Program-made: the position numbers and the translations under genes | Part shown: positions 33,957 through 42,894 of the stretch, in pieces | Position numbering within the stretch: position 1 is the stretch's first letter | Layout of the letters: the number at the start of each line of letters is the position of its first letter | Notes under the pieces: model-generated | The model's input: only the letters and a program-made list of their open reading frames with translations | What the model was told of the DNA's origin: nothing | The model's database searches: none | NCBI GenBank assembly: GCA_965250105.1 | Contig: OZ252290.1 | Span: forward strand, 558,001-622,000 | DNA length: 64,000 nt | Direction of reading: 5' to 3' | Source: JBCBSK01 sp965250105 | Lineage (GTDB): Bacteria; Pseudomonadota; Alphaproteobacteria; Rhizobiales; Tepidamorphaceae

Positions 33957-35327
33957 TCAATAGGCATAGTCTGAGAACACGCGCTCGATGTCGCCGCCCC
34001 AGGCGCCGTGATAGGCCTCCAGCAGGCGTTCGGCCGGCGTGACGCCGGTGGCGACGATCTCCTCCAGATCGGCGAGGAAATGAGTCTCGTCGGCATAGCA
34101 GCCCATGGCGCGCCCGCGATTCTTCAGCCCGTCGCGGCTGATCTCGACCATGTCGCGGGCGATGTCGCGCACGGTGCGGTTGCGGAACGGCGTGCCGAGC
34201 GCGGTCTTCGGCACCTCATCGCGCATCGTCTGGCGCTCGTCCTCGGTCCAGTCGGCGACGAGTTCCCAGGCCGCGTCGAGCGCCGCGCCGTCATAGAGGA
34301 TGCCGACCCAGAGTGCCGGCAGCGCGCAGATCCGGCGCCAGGGACCGCCATCCGCCCCGCGCATTTCGAGGAACCGCTTGAGTCGGACCTCGGGAAAGAT
34401 CGTCGACAGATGGTTGACCCAGTCCGACCGATAGGCCGTCTCGCCGGGGGCGGCCGGGTGGCGGCCGGCCATCAGATCGCGGAAGGACGATCCCGCGACG
34501 TCGAGATAGCCGTCGCCGCGCTTGAGGAAATACATCGGCACGTCGAGCGCGTAGTCGACATAGGCCTCGAAGCCGAAACCGTCGTCGAACACGAAGGGCA
34601 GCATGCCGGTGCGGTCGGGATCGGTGTCGCGCCAGATCTCGCTGCGCATCGACAACAGGCCGTTCGGCCGGCCTTCGGAGAACGGCGAATTGGCGAAGAT
34701 CGCGGTCGCCACCGGCTGCAGCGCCAGGCCGACGCGCATCTTCTTGACCATGTCGGCTTCGGAGCAGAAGTCCAGATTGACCTGGATCGTCGATGTCCGC
34801 AGCATCATGTCGAGACCGAGCGTGCCGACCTTCGGCATATAGGCGCGCATGATATCGTAGCGGCTCTTCGGCATGACCGGAGTTTCCTCGCGCGTCCATT
34901 TCGGCGAGAAGCCGAGGCCGAGAAAGCCGATCCCGAGGGGTTCGGCGACTTCCTGGACGTCGGCGAGATGGCCGTTCACCTCGCGGCAGGTCTCGTGCAC
35001 GGTTTCGAGCGGCGCGCCGGACAGTTCGAACTGCCCGCCCGGTTCGATCGAGATGGCACCGCCGCCATTCTGGTCGGCGAGCCCGATGATCAGCCCGTTA
35101 TCGGTGATCGGCTCCCAGCCGAGCTTGCGGCCGAGAGCGGCCAGGATCGCGCCGACGCCGGTCGCGCCGTCATAGGGGACCGGCTCGTGGCCATCGAGGG
35201 TGAAACCGAACTTCTCGTGCTCGGTGCCGATGCGGAAATCGGCTTCCGGCTTGCAGCCGGCCTCGAGATAGGCGACGAGCGCGTCGCGCCCCTCGATCGG
35301 CGTTTCGTCGGTTTCGTCACGGGCCAT
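33957..35327 (-). CDS. gshA: Glutamate-cysteine ligase (class II, plant/alphaproteobacterial type)
   Basis: A 456-residue enzyme making gamma-glutamylcysteine, the first step of glutathione synthesis. Segments FRIGTEHEKFGF and SIEPGGQFELSG at the N-terminal side, PKSRYDIMRAYMPKVG, QVNLDFCSEADM and ANSPFSEGRPNG are diagnostic of this class, which differs from E. coli GshA. Its start is 66 bases from the 3' end of rsmE, which is upstream on the same strand. Confidence 0.95.
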   Translation of the reverse strand: MARDETDETPIEGRDALVAYLEAGCKPEADFRIGTEHEKFGFTLDGHEPVPYDGATGVGAILAALGRKLGWEPITDNGLIIGLADQNGGGAISIEPGGQFELSGAPLETVHETCREVNGHLADVQEVAEPLGIGFLGLGFSPKWTREETPVMPKSRYDIMRAYMPKVGTLGLDMMLRTSTIQVNLDFCSEADMVKKMRVGLALQPVATAIFANSPFSEGRPNGLLSMRSEIWRDTDPDRTGMLPFVFDDGFGFEAYVDYALDVPMYFLKRGDGYLDVAGSSFRDLMAGRHPAAPGETAYRSDWVNHLSTIFPEVRLKRFLEMRGADGGPWRRICALPALWVGILYDGAALDAAWELVADWTEDERQTMRDEVPKTALGTPFRNRTVRDIARDMVEISRDGLKNRGRAMGCYADETHFLADLEEIVATGVTPAERLLEAYHGAWGGDIERVFSDYAY

Positions 35328-35393
35328 TATCTGATCCTGAACATGTCGGCAGGGTCGTGGACGGTGTCGCGATTGGCGCGCCGATGCAAGCCG

Positions 35394-36146
35394 TCATGCC
35401 TGACCGTCGCGCATGGCTTGTGCCCGCCAGTCGCCGAGCACGGCCTGCACCAGCGTCAAAGCGGCGATCGCCGCGGTGTCGGCGCGCAAGATTCGCGGGC
35501 CGAGCGAAATGGCGCGCGCCGACGGATGCGCCAAAAGACGCTGGCGCTCATCCTCGGTGAAACCGCCTTCGGGACCGACGATGACGCCGACGGGACCCGG
35601 CTCCAGTCGAGACAGGGCCGAGACGGGATCGGCGACGGCTGCGCGTTCGTCGCAGAAGATCAAGGCGCGGTCGGCGTCCCAACCGGCCAGAAGGCGGGCC
35701 AGATCGACGGGCTCGCGCACCTCCGAAACCCAGGGCACGCCGCATTGTTCGCTCGCCTCGACGACATTGGCGCGCAGCTTGTCGAGCCGGACCCGCTGCG
35801 CCATGGTGCGCGCGGTGATCACCGGCCGCAGCACCGCGGCGCCGAGTTCGACCGCCTTCTGCGCCATATAGTCCTGACGGGCATGTTTCAGCGGCGCGAA
35901 ACAGTAGTGCAGATCCGGCGGCGCGGTCTGCGGCGCGATCCGGGCGATCAGTCTGACCGAGGCCGCGCGCTTGCCGACATCGATGAGTTCCGCCCGCCAG
36001 TCGCCGTCGCGGCCGTTGAACAAGATCACGTGATCGCCGGCGGTCTTGCGCAATACGGTGACGAGATAGTGCTGGGCGCGCGGATCGAGCCTGACGGGCT
36101 CGCCCGCGACAAGAGCCATGTCGACATGAACGCGCGGTTCGGCCAT
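35394..36146 (-). CDS. rsmE: 16S rRNA (uracil1498-N3)-methyltransferase
   Basis: A 250-residue SPOUT methyltransferase modifying U1498 of 16S rRNA. The PUA-like N-terminal part carries HYLVTVLRKTAGDHVILFNG; the AdoMet knot has VGVIVGPEGGFTEDE and ISLGPRILRADTAAIAAL. ATG 36146 (MAEPRVHVD) is the family start although the frame stays open upstream. It precedes gshA. Confidence 0.93.
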   Translation of the reverse strand: MAEPRVHVDMALVAGEPVRLDPRAQHYLVTVLRKTAGDHVILFNGRDGDWRAELIDVGKRAASVRLIARIAPQTAPPDLHYCFAPLKHARQDYMAQKAVELGAAVLRPVITARTMAQRVRLDKLRANVVEASEQCGVPWVSEVREPVDLARLLAGWDADRALIFCDERAAVADPVSALSRLEPGPVGVIVGPEGGFTEDERQRLLAHPSARAISLGPRILRADTAAIAALTLVQAVLGDWRAQAMRDGQA

Positions 36147-36221
36147 ACCGGTTCGATCCGTTCCTGAAAGCGATGCCGCGCCATAGCAGGCTTTTCCGCA
36201 ACGCACGAGCCGACGCCGATC

Positions 36222-36695
36222 ATGCTCCCCGCCCGCCCAGACCTCACCTTGCGCCAGGCATCGCGCGACGACATCGACATGCTGGCGCGGTTTTCCGACG
36301 CGCTCAATGACGAGGACGGCCATCCGCTGCAAGTGCCCGCGCGCGACGTGCTCGAAACGCTGCTCGCCGATAAGCGGCTCGGCGCGGCATTCATCGTCGA
36401 ACGCGACGGCGCGGTGGTCGGCTCGGTTCTGATGTGTTTCGGCTTTTCGGTCGAATATGGCGGGCGCGACGCGATCGTCGATGAAATCTATATCCTGCCG
36501 GACGCGCGCGGCGGCGGCATCGGCGGCTGGGTCTTGCAGGCGATGGAGGCCTGGGCCGCCGAACACGGTCTGGTCGCGCTGCATCTCGAAGTGATGCGCG
36601 ACAATCCCGCCGCGACGCTCTATGCGCGCCACGGCTATGCCGGCCGCGACAGCCTCCTCCTGTCGAAGCGCCTCGACGGGGAGGGCGCGCGATGA
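36222..36695 (+). CDS. GNAT family acetyltransferase
   Basis: A 157-residue GNAT protein. It has LTLRQASRDDIDMLARF at the start, the acetyl-CoA motif ILPDARGGGIGGWVLQAME and the C-terminal NPAATLYARHGYAGRDSL. Substrate unknown. It overlaps ubiA by four bases (ATGA), so it is likely co-translated with it, and is divergent from rsmE. Confidence 0.88.
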   Translation: MLPARPDLTLRQASRDDIDMLARFSDALNDEDGHPLQVPARDVLETLLADKRLGAAFIVERDGAVVGSVLMCFGFSVEYGGRDAIVDEIYILPDARGGGIGGWVLQAMEAWAAEHGLVALHLEVMRDNPAATLYARHGYAGRDSLLLSKRLDGEGAR

Positions 36696-37630
36696 CGGAG
36701 AGGCGCCCGAAGGCCGATACCACCGTCGCCGACGCGGTCGGCGGCAATTGGGTCGATACGCGGGCACCAGCCGCGCTCAAGCCCTATCTGCGGCTCGCCC
36801 GGCTCGACCGGCCGATCGGCTGGTGGCTTCTGATGTGGCCCTGCCAATGGGCGGCGGGGCTCGCGGCGGTGGCCGGGGGCATGGCCTATCCCAATCCCTG
36901 GCATGTCTTCCTGTTCTGGATCGGCGCGGTGGTGATGCGCGGCGCCGGCTCGACGTGGAACGACATTCTCGACCGCAATATCGACGGCAATGTCGAGCGC
37001 ACCCGGAACCGGCCGATCCCGTCCGGTCAGGTCACGGCGCGCAACGCGCTCATCTTCGCGATCGTCTTCAGCCTGATCGGCTTCCTGGTGCTGATCCAGT
37101 TCAACCTGTTCACGATCCTGCTCGGGATCGGATCGCTGGCCATCGTCGCGATCTATCCGCTGATGAAGCGCATCACCATGTGGCCGCAAGCGGTTCTGGG
37201 CCTTGCCTTTTCCTGGGGCGCGCTGGTCGGCTGGTCGGCGGAATTCGCCTCGCTCGCCGCGCCCGCCTTCCTGCTCTATGGCGGATCGATCCTGTGGACG
37301 GTCGGCTATGACACGATCTACGCCCATCAGGACCGGCGCGACGACGCCATCATCGGCGTGCGGTCGACCGCCCGCCTGTTCGACACCCACACCCATCTCT
37401 GGCTGGTCGGCTTCTACGGTATCGCGCTGACACTGTGGGGCATGGCGTTCTGGCTGGCCGGATGCGGCCTGCCGGCCTTCATCGGCCTCGCGCTGACGGC
37501 GCTTCACATGGCCTGGCAGATCCGACGCTTCGACGCCGACGACCGCGATCTCTGCCTGATGCTGTTCCGCTCGAACCGCTGGCTCGGCTGGCTGCCCTTT
37601 CTGGGGCTCGTCGCCAACGCGGCACTCTGA
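36692..37630 (+). CDS. ubiA: 4-hydroxybenzoate polyprenyltransferase
   Basis: A 312-residue intramembrane prenyltransferase of ubiquinone synthesis, attaching the polyprenyl chain to 4-hydroxybenzoate. The two aspartate-rich motifs are NDILDRNIDGNVERTRNRP and DTIYAHQDRRDD. About eight to nine membrane helices are evident. The start IGWWLLMWPCQWAAGLA is family-typical. Confidence 0.94.
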   Translation: MTERRPKADTTVADAVGGNWVDTRAPAALKPYLRLARLDRPIGWWLLMWPCQWAAGLAAVAGGMAYPNPWHVFLFWIGAVVMRGAGSTWNDILDRNIDGNVERTRNRPIPSGQVTARNALIFAIVFSLIGFLVLIQFNLFTILLGIGSLAIVAIYPLMKRITMWPQAVLGLAFSWGALVGWSAEFASLAAPAFLLYGGSILWTVGYDTIYAHQDRRDDAIIGVRSTARLFDTHTHLWLVGFYGIALTLWGMAFWLAGCGLPAFIGLALTALHMAWQIRRFDADDRDLCLMLFRSNRWLGWLPFLGLVANAAL

Positions 37631-37697
37631 CCGGAACCGGTCGCCACGGCCCCGAACGCAGCTCCGCGCTCACGCTCCATTGCCCGCGAACCGCCGC

Positions 37698-38048
37698 TCA
37701 CTCCGGCGCGACGATCTCGCGTTCGTCATGGATCGTCAGTGCGTGCAGTTCGCCGCAGCGGCGGGTCAGGAGGAATTCCGGTCGCCGCTCGGCGAAGAAC
37801 TTGTTGGCCCGCCGGGGCTGGGCCGGGCCCGGCACCAGAAGCGGCGCCGAGGCGCCCTGCGGACTCCAGGCAACCCAGCGCGGCGGATGCCGGCCATCGG
37901 GCCCGTCATTGTCGTTGGCGGGAACCGATTTGCGGACCGGCGCAACGTCGCGCGCGAGCTTCTCGGCGAAGCCGCGCGCCGACGTTGCGTCAGCCGCGAT
38001 CGTGTCGAGCGCCGCCTTGGCCCGCTCGAACGGTGTTTGACGCCTCAT
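37698..38048 (-). CDS. Hypothetical protein
   Basis: A 116-residue soluble protein, not recognised. It is proline- and arginine-rich, with a helical N-terminus (FERAKAALDTIAADA) and a C-terminal segment FFAERRPEFLLTRRCGELHALTIHDE that looks folded. It is convergent with ubiA and divergent from pmbA across 236 bases. Confidence 0.6.
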   Translation of the reverse strand: MRRQTPFERAKAALDTIAADATSARGFAEKLARDVAPVRKSVPANDNDGPDGRHPPRWVAWSPQGASAPLLVPGPAQPRRANKFFAERRPEFLLTRRCGELHALTIHDEREIVAPE

Positions 38049-38143
38049 AATGCCTCTCCGTCGCCGGGCCCTTGTTGATGTCGGGCCTCGTTCGATCTGC
38101 CCGCATCATGCCAGGCGGCGATTGGAATCGGCTTAAGGCATGT

Positions 38144-38157
38144 GGTTAAATTTGACC
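38144..38157. promoter_or_regulatory. AT-rich imperfect palindrome before pmbA
   Basis: GGTTAAATTTGACC is a 14-base near-palindrome (12 of 14 positions symmetric) in the gap between the hypothetical gene and pmbA, with other TTAA tracts nearby (38133 and 38173). The TTAA spacing does not match the CtrA box (TTAA-N7-TTAA). It might be an operator or a promoter element; nothing more can be said. Confidence 0.3.
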
Positions 38158-38284
38158 TGATACGCCCTTGGTTAAGTGATCGTGACGCGGATCGGCACGC
38201 GACCCGTGCCGGCGGTCTTGCACAGGCTTCGCCGCCGTCCTAGGTGAAGGTCTCGTTGTCCCGACTCGCGCGGCCCCTCACATC

Positions 38285-39646
38285 ATGACGTCCGACGATC
38301 TCACGCCGCTCACCCGACGCGCCGAAGCCCTGCTCGACCACGCCCTGAAAGCGGGCGCCACGGCCGCCGACGTCATCGCGGTGCATCACGGCTCGATCTC
38401 GGTCGAGATCCGCTCCGGCACGCTCGAGGAAATCACCCGCTCGGAAGCGAGCGATCTCGGCCTGCGGGTCTTCGACGGCCGCCGCACTGCGATCATCTCG
38501 ACCAGCGAGATCCGGCCCGACAATTTCGCCGATATCGCGGCGCGCGCCGTCGCCATGGCCAAGGTCGCCCCGGAAGACCCCTATGCGGGCCTGGCCGAGC
38601 CGGACGCCCTGGCCGATCCCGCGACGCTCGACCGGGAGATCGCGGCCCTCGACATGGCCGACGGCGAGATGCCCGACGCCACGGCCCTCGAAGCCGCGGC
38701 GCGCGCCGCCGACGCCGCCGCTCGCATCGACGGGATCACCAATACCGAAACCAGCGCCAGCGCCAGCCAGTCGGCCAGCGTTCTCGTCACCTCGGCGGGC
38801 TTTTCGGCCGGCTATCTCGGCTCCCGGCATGGCGTGTCGGCCAGCGCGGTGGCGGGTTCGGGCACCGAGATGGAGCGTGACTACGCCTATTCCTACAAAC
38901 GCCACCGCGTCGACATGGCGTCCCCCGACGAGATCGGCCGCGAGGCCGCCGACAAGGCGCTGAAACGGCTCGCCCCGCGCAAGGCCGACACCCAGTCGGT
39001 CACCGTGGTCTACGACCCGCGCGTCGCCGGCGGGCTGATCGGATCGCTGGCGGGCGCCATAAACGGCGCTGCGATCGCGCGCGGCACCTCCTTTCTCAAG
39101 GACCGGATGGGCGACAGGCTGTTCGCCGCCGGCGTGACCGTGACCGACGATCCGAAGAAGCGGCGCGGCCTCGGCTCGCGCCCGTTCGACGGCGATGGCC
39201 TGCCGACCCGGGCCCTGAACATCATCGACGACGGGGTCCTGACCACCTGGCTCATGGATCTGGCGACCGCGCGCGAACTCGGCCTGGCCTCGACCGGCCA
39301 TGCCGCCCGCTCGGTATCGAGCGCGCCGTCGCCGTCGCCCAGCAATCTCACGCTGATGCCAGGATCGGCGACGCGGGAGGACCTGTTGCGCGATGTCGGC
39401 ACCGGCTTCTACGTCACCGAACTGATCGGCATGGGCGCCAATCTCGTCACCGGCGACTACAGCCGGGGCGCCGCCGGTTTCTGGATCGAGAATGGCGAAC
39501 TGGCCTATCCGGTCAGCGAAGTGACGATCGCCGGCACGCTCGGCGAGATGTTCTCGCGGCTCGTTCCGGCGCGCGATCTCGAGGACCGCTACGGCATCAA
39601 CGCGCCGACGGTCGCCATCGAGGGCATGACGCTTGCCGGGCGCTGA
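38285..39646 (+). CDS. pmbA: TldD/PmbA family metalloprotease (TldE/PmbA)
   Basis: A 453-residue protein of the TldE (PmbA) branch. With TldD it forms a heteromeric metalloprotease acting on peptide substrates such as microcin B17 or antitoxins; TldE lacks the metal motif. Typical parts are the coiled N-terminal ALKAGATAADVIAVHHGS, the VTVVYDPRVAGGLIGSLAGA block and the C-terminal TGDYSRGAAGFWIENGELAYPVSEVTIAG. It opens a gene run into lipid A genes. tldD is not in the window. Confidence 0.93.
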   Translation: MTSDDLTPLTRRAEALLDHALKAGATAADVIAVHHGSISVEIRSGTLEEITRSEASDLGLRVFDGRRTAIISTSEIRPDNFADIAARAVAMAKVAPEDPYAGLAEPDALADPATLDREIAALDMADGEMPDATALEAAARAADAAARIDGITNTETSASASQSASVLVTSAGFSAGYLGSRHGVSASAVAGSGTEMERDYAYSYKRHRVDMASPDEIGREAADKALKRLAPRKADTQSVTVVYDPRVAGGLIGSLAGAINGAAIARGTSFLKDRMGDRLFAAGVTVTDDPKKRRGLGSRPFDGDGLPTRALNIIDDGVLTTWLMDLATARELGLASTGHAARSVSSAPSPSPSNLTLMPGSATREDLLRDVGTGFYVTELIGMGANLVTGDYSRGAAGFWIENGELAYPVSEVTIAGTLGEMFSRLVPARDLEDRYGINAPTVAIEGMTLAGR

Positions 39647-40394
39647 CGCCGATCTCGCCCTCGCCACGGCCGCCGCCGAGGAAGCGGGCGCGCTGGCGAA
39701 ACGCCTGTTCGAGGACGGCGTCGATAGCTGGACAAAGCCAGGCAATTCCGTCGTCACCGAAGCCGATCTCGCCGTCGACCGGCTGCTGCACGAGCGGCTG
39801 GCCGGCGCCCGACCGGACTATGGCTGGCTGTCGGAGGAAACCGCCGACGATCCGGCCCGTCTCGACCGGGAGGCGGTATGGATCGTCGATCCGATCGACG
39901 GCACGCGCGCCTTCGTCCAGGGCGGCGACGAATGGACGATCGCCATCGCCCTCTGCCGCGACGGGGAACCGGTCGTCGGCGTCGTCCACAATCCGCTGCG
40001 CGGCGAGACCTTTCGCGCCGCCAAGGGCGATGGCGCGTTCAGGAACGACACCGCCCTGTCGATCGCCGCGCCGCGAGACGCCAAAGCCTTGCGGGTCGCC
40101 GGGCCGAAGACCGACCGCTGGCATGTCGGCGCCCGCTTCATCCCCTCGCTCGCCTATCGCCTGGTCCTCGTCGCCGATGGCCGGTTCGACATAGCGCTGT
40201 CGAGCGACAACGCCTTCGAATGGGACATCGCGGCCGGCATGCTCATCGTCGCCGAGGCGGGCGGGCTGGCGCGGGCGCGGAACGGCACCCCGCTCGGCTT
40301 CAACCGCCGGGACACCTCGGTGCCGGGCCTGATCGCCGGGCATCCGGACGCGGTGGCCGCCGTCACGGAACGGCTCGCCCCTCAGCCGACTTGA
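39633..40394 (+). CDS. Inositol monophosphatase / CysQ-like phosphatase
   Basis: A 253-residue magnesium-dependent phosphatase of the IMPase superfamily, with VTEADLAVDRLL, WIVDPIDGTRAFVQG and the second metal site FEWDIAAGMLIVAEAGG all intact. Substrate could be inositol phosphate or 3',5'-bisphosphate nucleotides (CysQ); the sequence does not decide. The only start near the family N-terminus is a TTG at 39633 (MPGADADLAL) overlapping the end of pmbA by 14 bases, which suggests coupling. Confidence 0.85.
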   Translation: MPGADADLALATAAAEEAGALAKRLFEDGVDSWTKPGNSVVTEADLAVDRLLHERLAGARPDYGWLSEETADDPARLDREAVWIVDPIDGTRAFVQGGDEWTIAIALCRDGEPVVGVVHNPLRGETFRAAKGDGAFRNDTALSIAAPRDAKALRVAGPKTDRWHVGARFIPSLAYRLVLVADGRFDIALSSDNAFEWDIAAGMLIVAEAGGLARARNGTPLGFNRRDTSVPGLIAGHPDAVAAVTERLAPQPT

Positions 40395-40444
40395 TCGCGG
40401 CGCCAAGATGGTCGATGACAGGGGCGCATCAGGAGACATCACCG

Positions 40445-40717
40445 ATGACCGACAGCGACCGTCCTGACGACGCGCCCGGCCAGCAATTGCTGCATCTCGT
40501 CTTCGGCGGCGAACTGACCGATCTCGACACCGTGACCTTCCGCGATCTCGACCGGCTCGACATCGTCGGCATCTATCCCAATTACAGGACCGCCTACGAC
40601 GCCTGGAAGGCGGCTGCCCAGGGCAGCGTCGACAATGCGCATATGCGCTACTTCATCGTGCATCTGCACAGGCTCCTCGAACCCGACGCGCCGGTCTCCG
40701 GCAGCGCGACGGGTTGA
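40445..40717 (+). CDS. DUF4170 domain protein
   Basis: A 90-residue small soluble protein that matches the DUF4170 pattern: QQLLHLVFGGELTDL, VGIYPNYRTAYDAWKAAAQ and MRYFIVHLHRLLEP. Function unknown. It lies between the IMPase and the MsbA-like exporter, as in many Rhizobiales, hinting at a shared lipid A or envelope role. Confidence 0.85.
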   Translation: MTDSDRPDDAPGQQLLHLVFGGELTDLDTVTFRDLDRLDIVGIYPNYRTAYDAWKAAAQGSVDNAHMRYFIVHLHRLLEPDAPVSGSATG

Positions 40718-40773
40718 CGGACCGCCCCGTCGAGCGTCACACCGGCCACCGAACAGTCCGAGGAAAGCGCGCC

Positions 40774-42627
40774 ATGAAATCCCGCGGCACAGCGGCCGCC
40801 GCTGCCGTATTTCGCGATACGGACACCCTCGACCGCATCGAGGACACGCTCGGCGGCAAGAAGATGCGGACGATGGACGTCATCCGGCGCATCATCGACC
40901 AGCATCTGTGGCCGCACAAGAAGGTGCTCGCGGTGAGCTTCGCCGCGATGCTGGTGGTCGCGGCGACGACGGCCGGCATCCCCTTCCTCATCCAGCTCGC
41001 CGCCGACGAACTCGCCATCGCCGGCAACGAACAGATGATCGTCCTGATCCCGCTCCTGACGATCGCCATCATGACGACCAAGGCGGTGGCCGAATACATC
41101 TCCGCCGTCGGCCAGGGCTTCGTCGGCGAACGGCTCGTCGCCGATCTGCGCCACGACCTGTTCGACGCCTTGGCGCGCGCCGACATCGCCTGGCTGCAGA
41201 ACACCCATTCCGGCCGCTTCGTGGCGAGCTTCATGACCGACATCAACGCCATCCGCGACGCGTCCGGCGTCGGACTGGTGGCGCTCGCCGGCAATCTCCT
41301 GAAGGTGATCTTCCTGTTCGGCGCCATGGTCTACATGGACTGGCTGTTGAGCCTGTTCGCGCTCGCCATCCTGCCGATCGCGGTGCGCCTGATGGGCCGG
41401 CAGCGCAAGAAGATGTTCCGCTCGACGAGCCAGATGTTCCAAGAGACCGGCGACCTGTCGAGCCTGATCAGCCAGGCGCTGAGCGGCATGCGGGTGGTGC
41501 GTGCCTACGGCCAGGAACAGGCCGAGAGCGCCCGCGTCCAGGCCGTCGCGGAACGCACCTATCGCTTCATGATGCAGTCGATCCGGGTGAAGGCCGCGAC
41601 CGGGCCGATCGTCGAGGCGCTGACCGGCATCGGTTTCGCCGCCGCGATCTTCTATTCCGGCTATCGCGGCATGGCGGGCACGCTGACGCCGGGCGAGTTC
41701 ATCGGCTTCATGACCGCCGCCATGCTCATGTATCAGCCGCTGCGCGCCTTCGCGACACTGCAGACCGTGCTGCAGACCGGCGTCGCCGCCGCCTCCCGCG
41801 TCTATGGCGTGATCGATACCGAACGTCAGGTCACCGACCGGGCCGACGCGGTCGAGCTCGACGTGCCGACCGGTGAGATCGTCTTCGACAAGGTGTCCTT
41901 CGCCTATCGCGAGGACGCTCCTGTCCTGAACGATTTCGACCTCACCGTCGCGCCGGGCAGCCGGGTCGCGCTGGTCGGGCCGTCCGGCGCCGGCAAGAGC
42001 ACGGTGATGAACCTCCTGCTCAGGTTCTACGATCCGGTTTCGGGCCGTATCCTGATCGACGGCCAGAACATCGCCCACGCCCGCATCGACAGCGTCCGCC
42101 ACCATATCGCGCTCGTCACCCAGGAACCCTTCCTGTTCGACGACACCGTGCGCGCCAATATCGCCTATGGCACCGAGGGCGCGAGCGACGCCGATATCGA
42201 GGCCGCCGCCAAGGCCGCGGTGGCGCATGATTTCATCGCCGAACTACCCGGCAGCTATGACTATCAGGTCGGCGAGCGTGGCATGAACCTGTCGGGCGGC
42301 CAGAAGCAGCGCATCGCGTTTGCCCGCGCCATGCTCCGCAAGGCGCCGATCGTGCTGCTCGACGAGCCGACCAGCTCGCTCGACAGCGACGCCGAGGCGC
42401 AGCTCCAGGAAGCGCTCGAACATGTCATCGAGGGCCGCACCGTGATCATGATCGCTCACCGCCTGTCGACCATCCGCCAGGCCGATCTGATCTGCGTCAT
42501 GCAGGACGGTCGCATCGTCGAACGCGGCCGGCATGCCGATCTGATCGAGCATAGCGGGCTCTATGCCCGGCTGTGGCGCGCCCAGGCCGGCGAGATGATC
42601 ACCGACGGTCCGGCCTTGGTCGACTAG
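40774..42627 (+). CDS. ABC exporter (MsbA-like, fused TM and ATPase)
   Basis: A 617-residue half-transporter with six membrane helices (about residues 40-330) and an ATPase domain with Walker A GPSGAGKST, signature LSGGQKQR, Walker B IVLLDEPTSSLD and the switch AHRLSTIR. Position with DUF374, waaA and lpxK suggests an MsbA-type lipid A flippase. ATG 40774 with GAGGAAA is chosen over an earlier frame start at 40714. The TAG stop at 42625-42627 takes its G from the MITE-like element. Confidence 0.87.
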   Translation: MKSRGTAAAAAVFRDTDTLDRIEDTLGGKKMRTMDVIRRIIDQHLWPHKKVLAVSFAAMLVVAATTAGIPFLIQLAADELAIAGNEQMIVLIPLLTIAIMTTKAVAEYISAVGQGFVGERLVADLRHDLFDALARADIAWLQNTHSGRFVASFMTDINAIRDASGVGLVALAGNLLKVIFLFGAMVYMDWLLSLFALAILPIAVRLMGRQRKKMFRSTSQMFQETGDLSSLISQALSGMRVVRAYGQEQAESARVQAVAERTYRFMMQSIRVKAATGPIVEALTGIGFAAAIFYSGYRGMAGTLTPGEFIGFMTAAMLMYQPLRAFATLQTVLQTGVAAASRVYGVIDTERQVTDRADAVELDVPTGEIVFDKVSFAYREDAPVLNDFDLTVAPGSRVALVGPSGAGKSTVMNLLLRFYDPVSGRILIDGQNIAHARIDSVRHHIALVTQEPFLFDDTVRANIAYGTEGASDADIEAAAKAAVAHDFIAELPGSYDYQVGERGMNLSGGQKQRIAFARAMLRKAPIVLLDEPTSSLDSDAEAQLQEALEHVIEGRTVIMIAHRLSTIRQADLICVMQDGRIVERGRHADLIEHSGLYARLWRAQAGEMITDGPALVD

Positions 42628-42891
42628 GGTCAGGACTCCTTGATCTCATGCAATTCTGTTCGATGCGAAGGGTTCGGATGGGGGTGAAGCCGCGCAAGGC
42701 AAGGCCTTTTGCCTTGTCGAGCAGGCTTCAAGCGCAAACAGGCCCTTCCCATCGAACCCAAAGGGCGGCGCCATTGGCGCGTCTGACCATGTTGGAGAGC
42801 CTTGAAAACCGGACGGTTTCCCGCCGCCCTCCGCCGCGCCGGCCCTACCACTGGCCACCGCAGAATGGATGACATCAATGGGGCCTGACCC
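42627..42891. mobile_element. MITE-like element, 265 bp
   Basis: A non-coding element with terminal inverted repeats of about 31 bases (26 of about 32 positions identical with one gap), starting GGGTCAGG and ending CCTGACCC. It is flanked by TA on both sides, inserted in a CTAG target, as in IS5/IS427-like or IS630-like elements. It contains an internal hairpin (CAAGGCAA/TTGCCTTG, near 42696-42717). No transposase is encoded. Removing it restores a TAG stop directly followed by the ATG of the DUF374 gene, so it has inserted exactly at an operon junction. Confidence 0.8.
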
Positions 42892-42894
42892 TAG

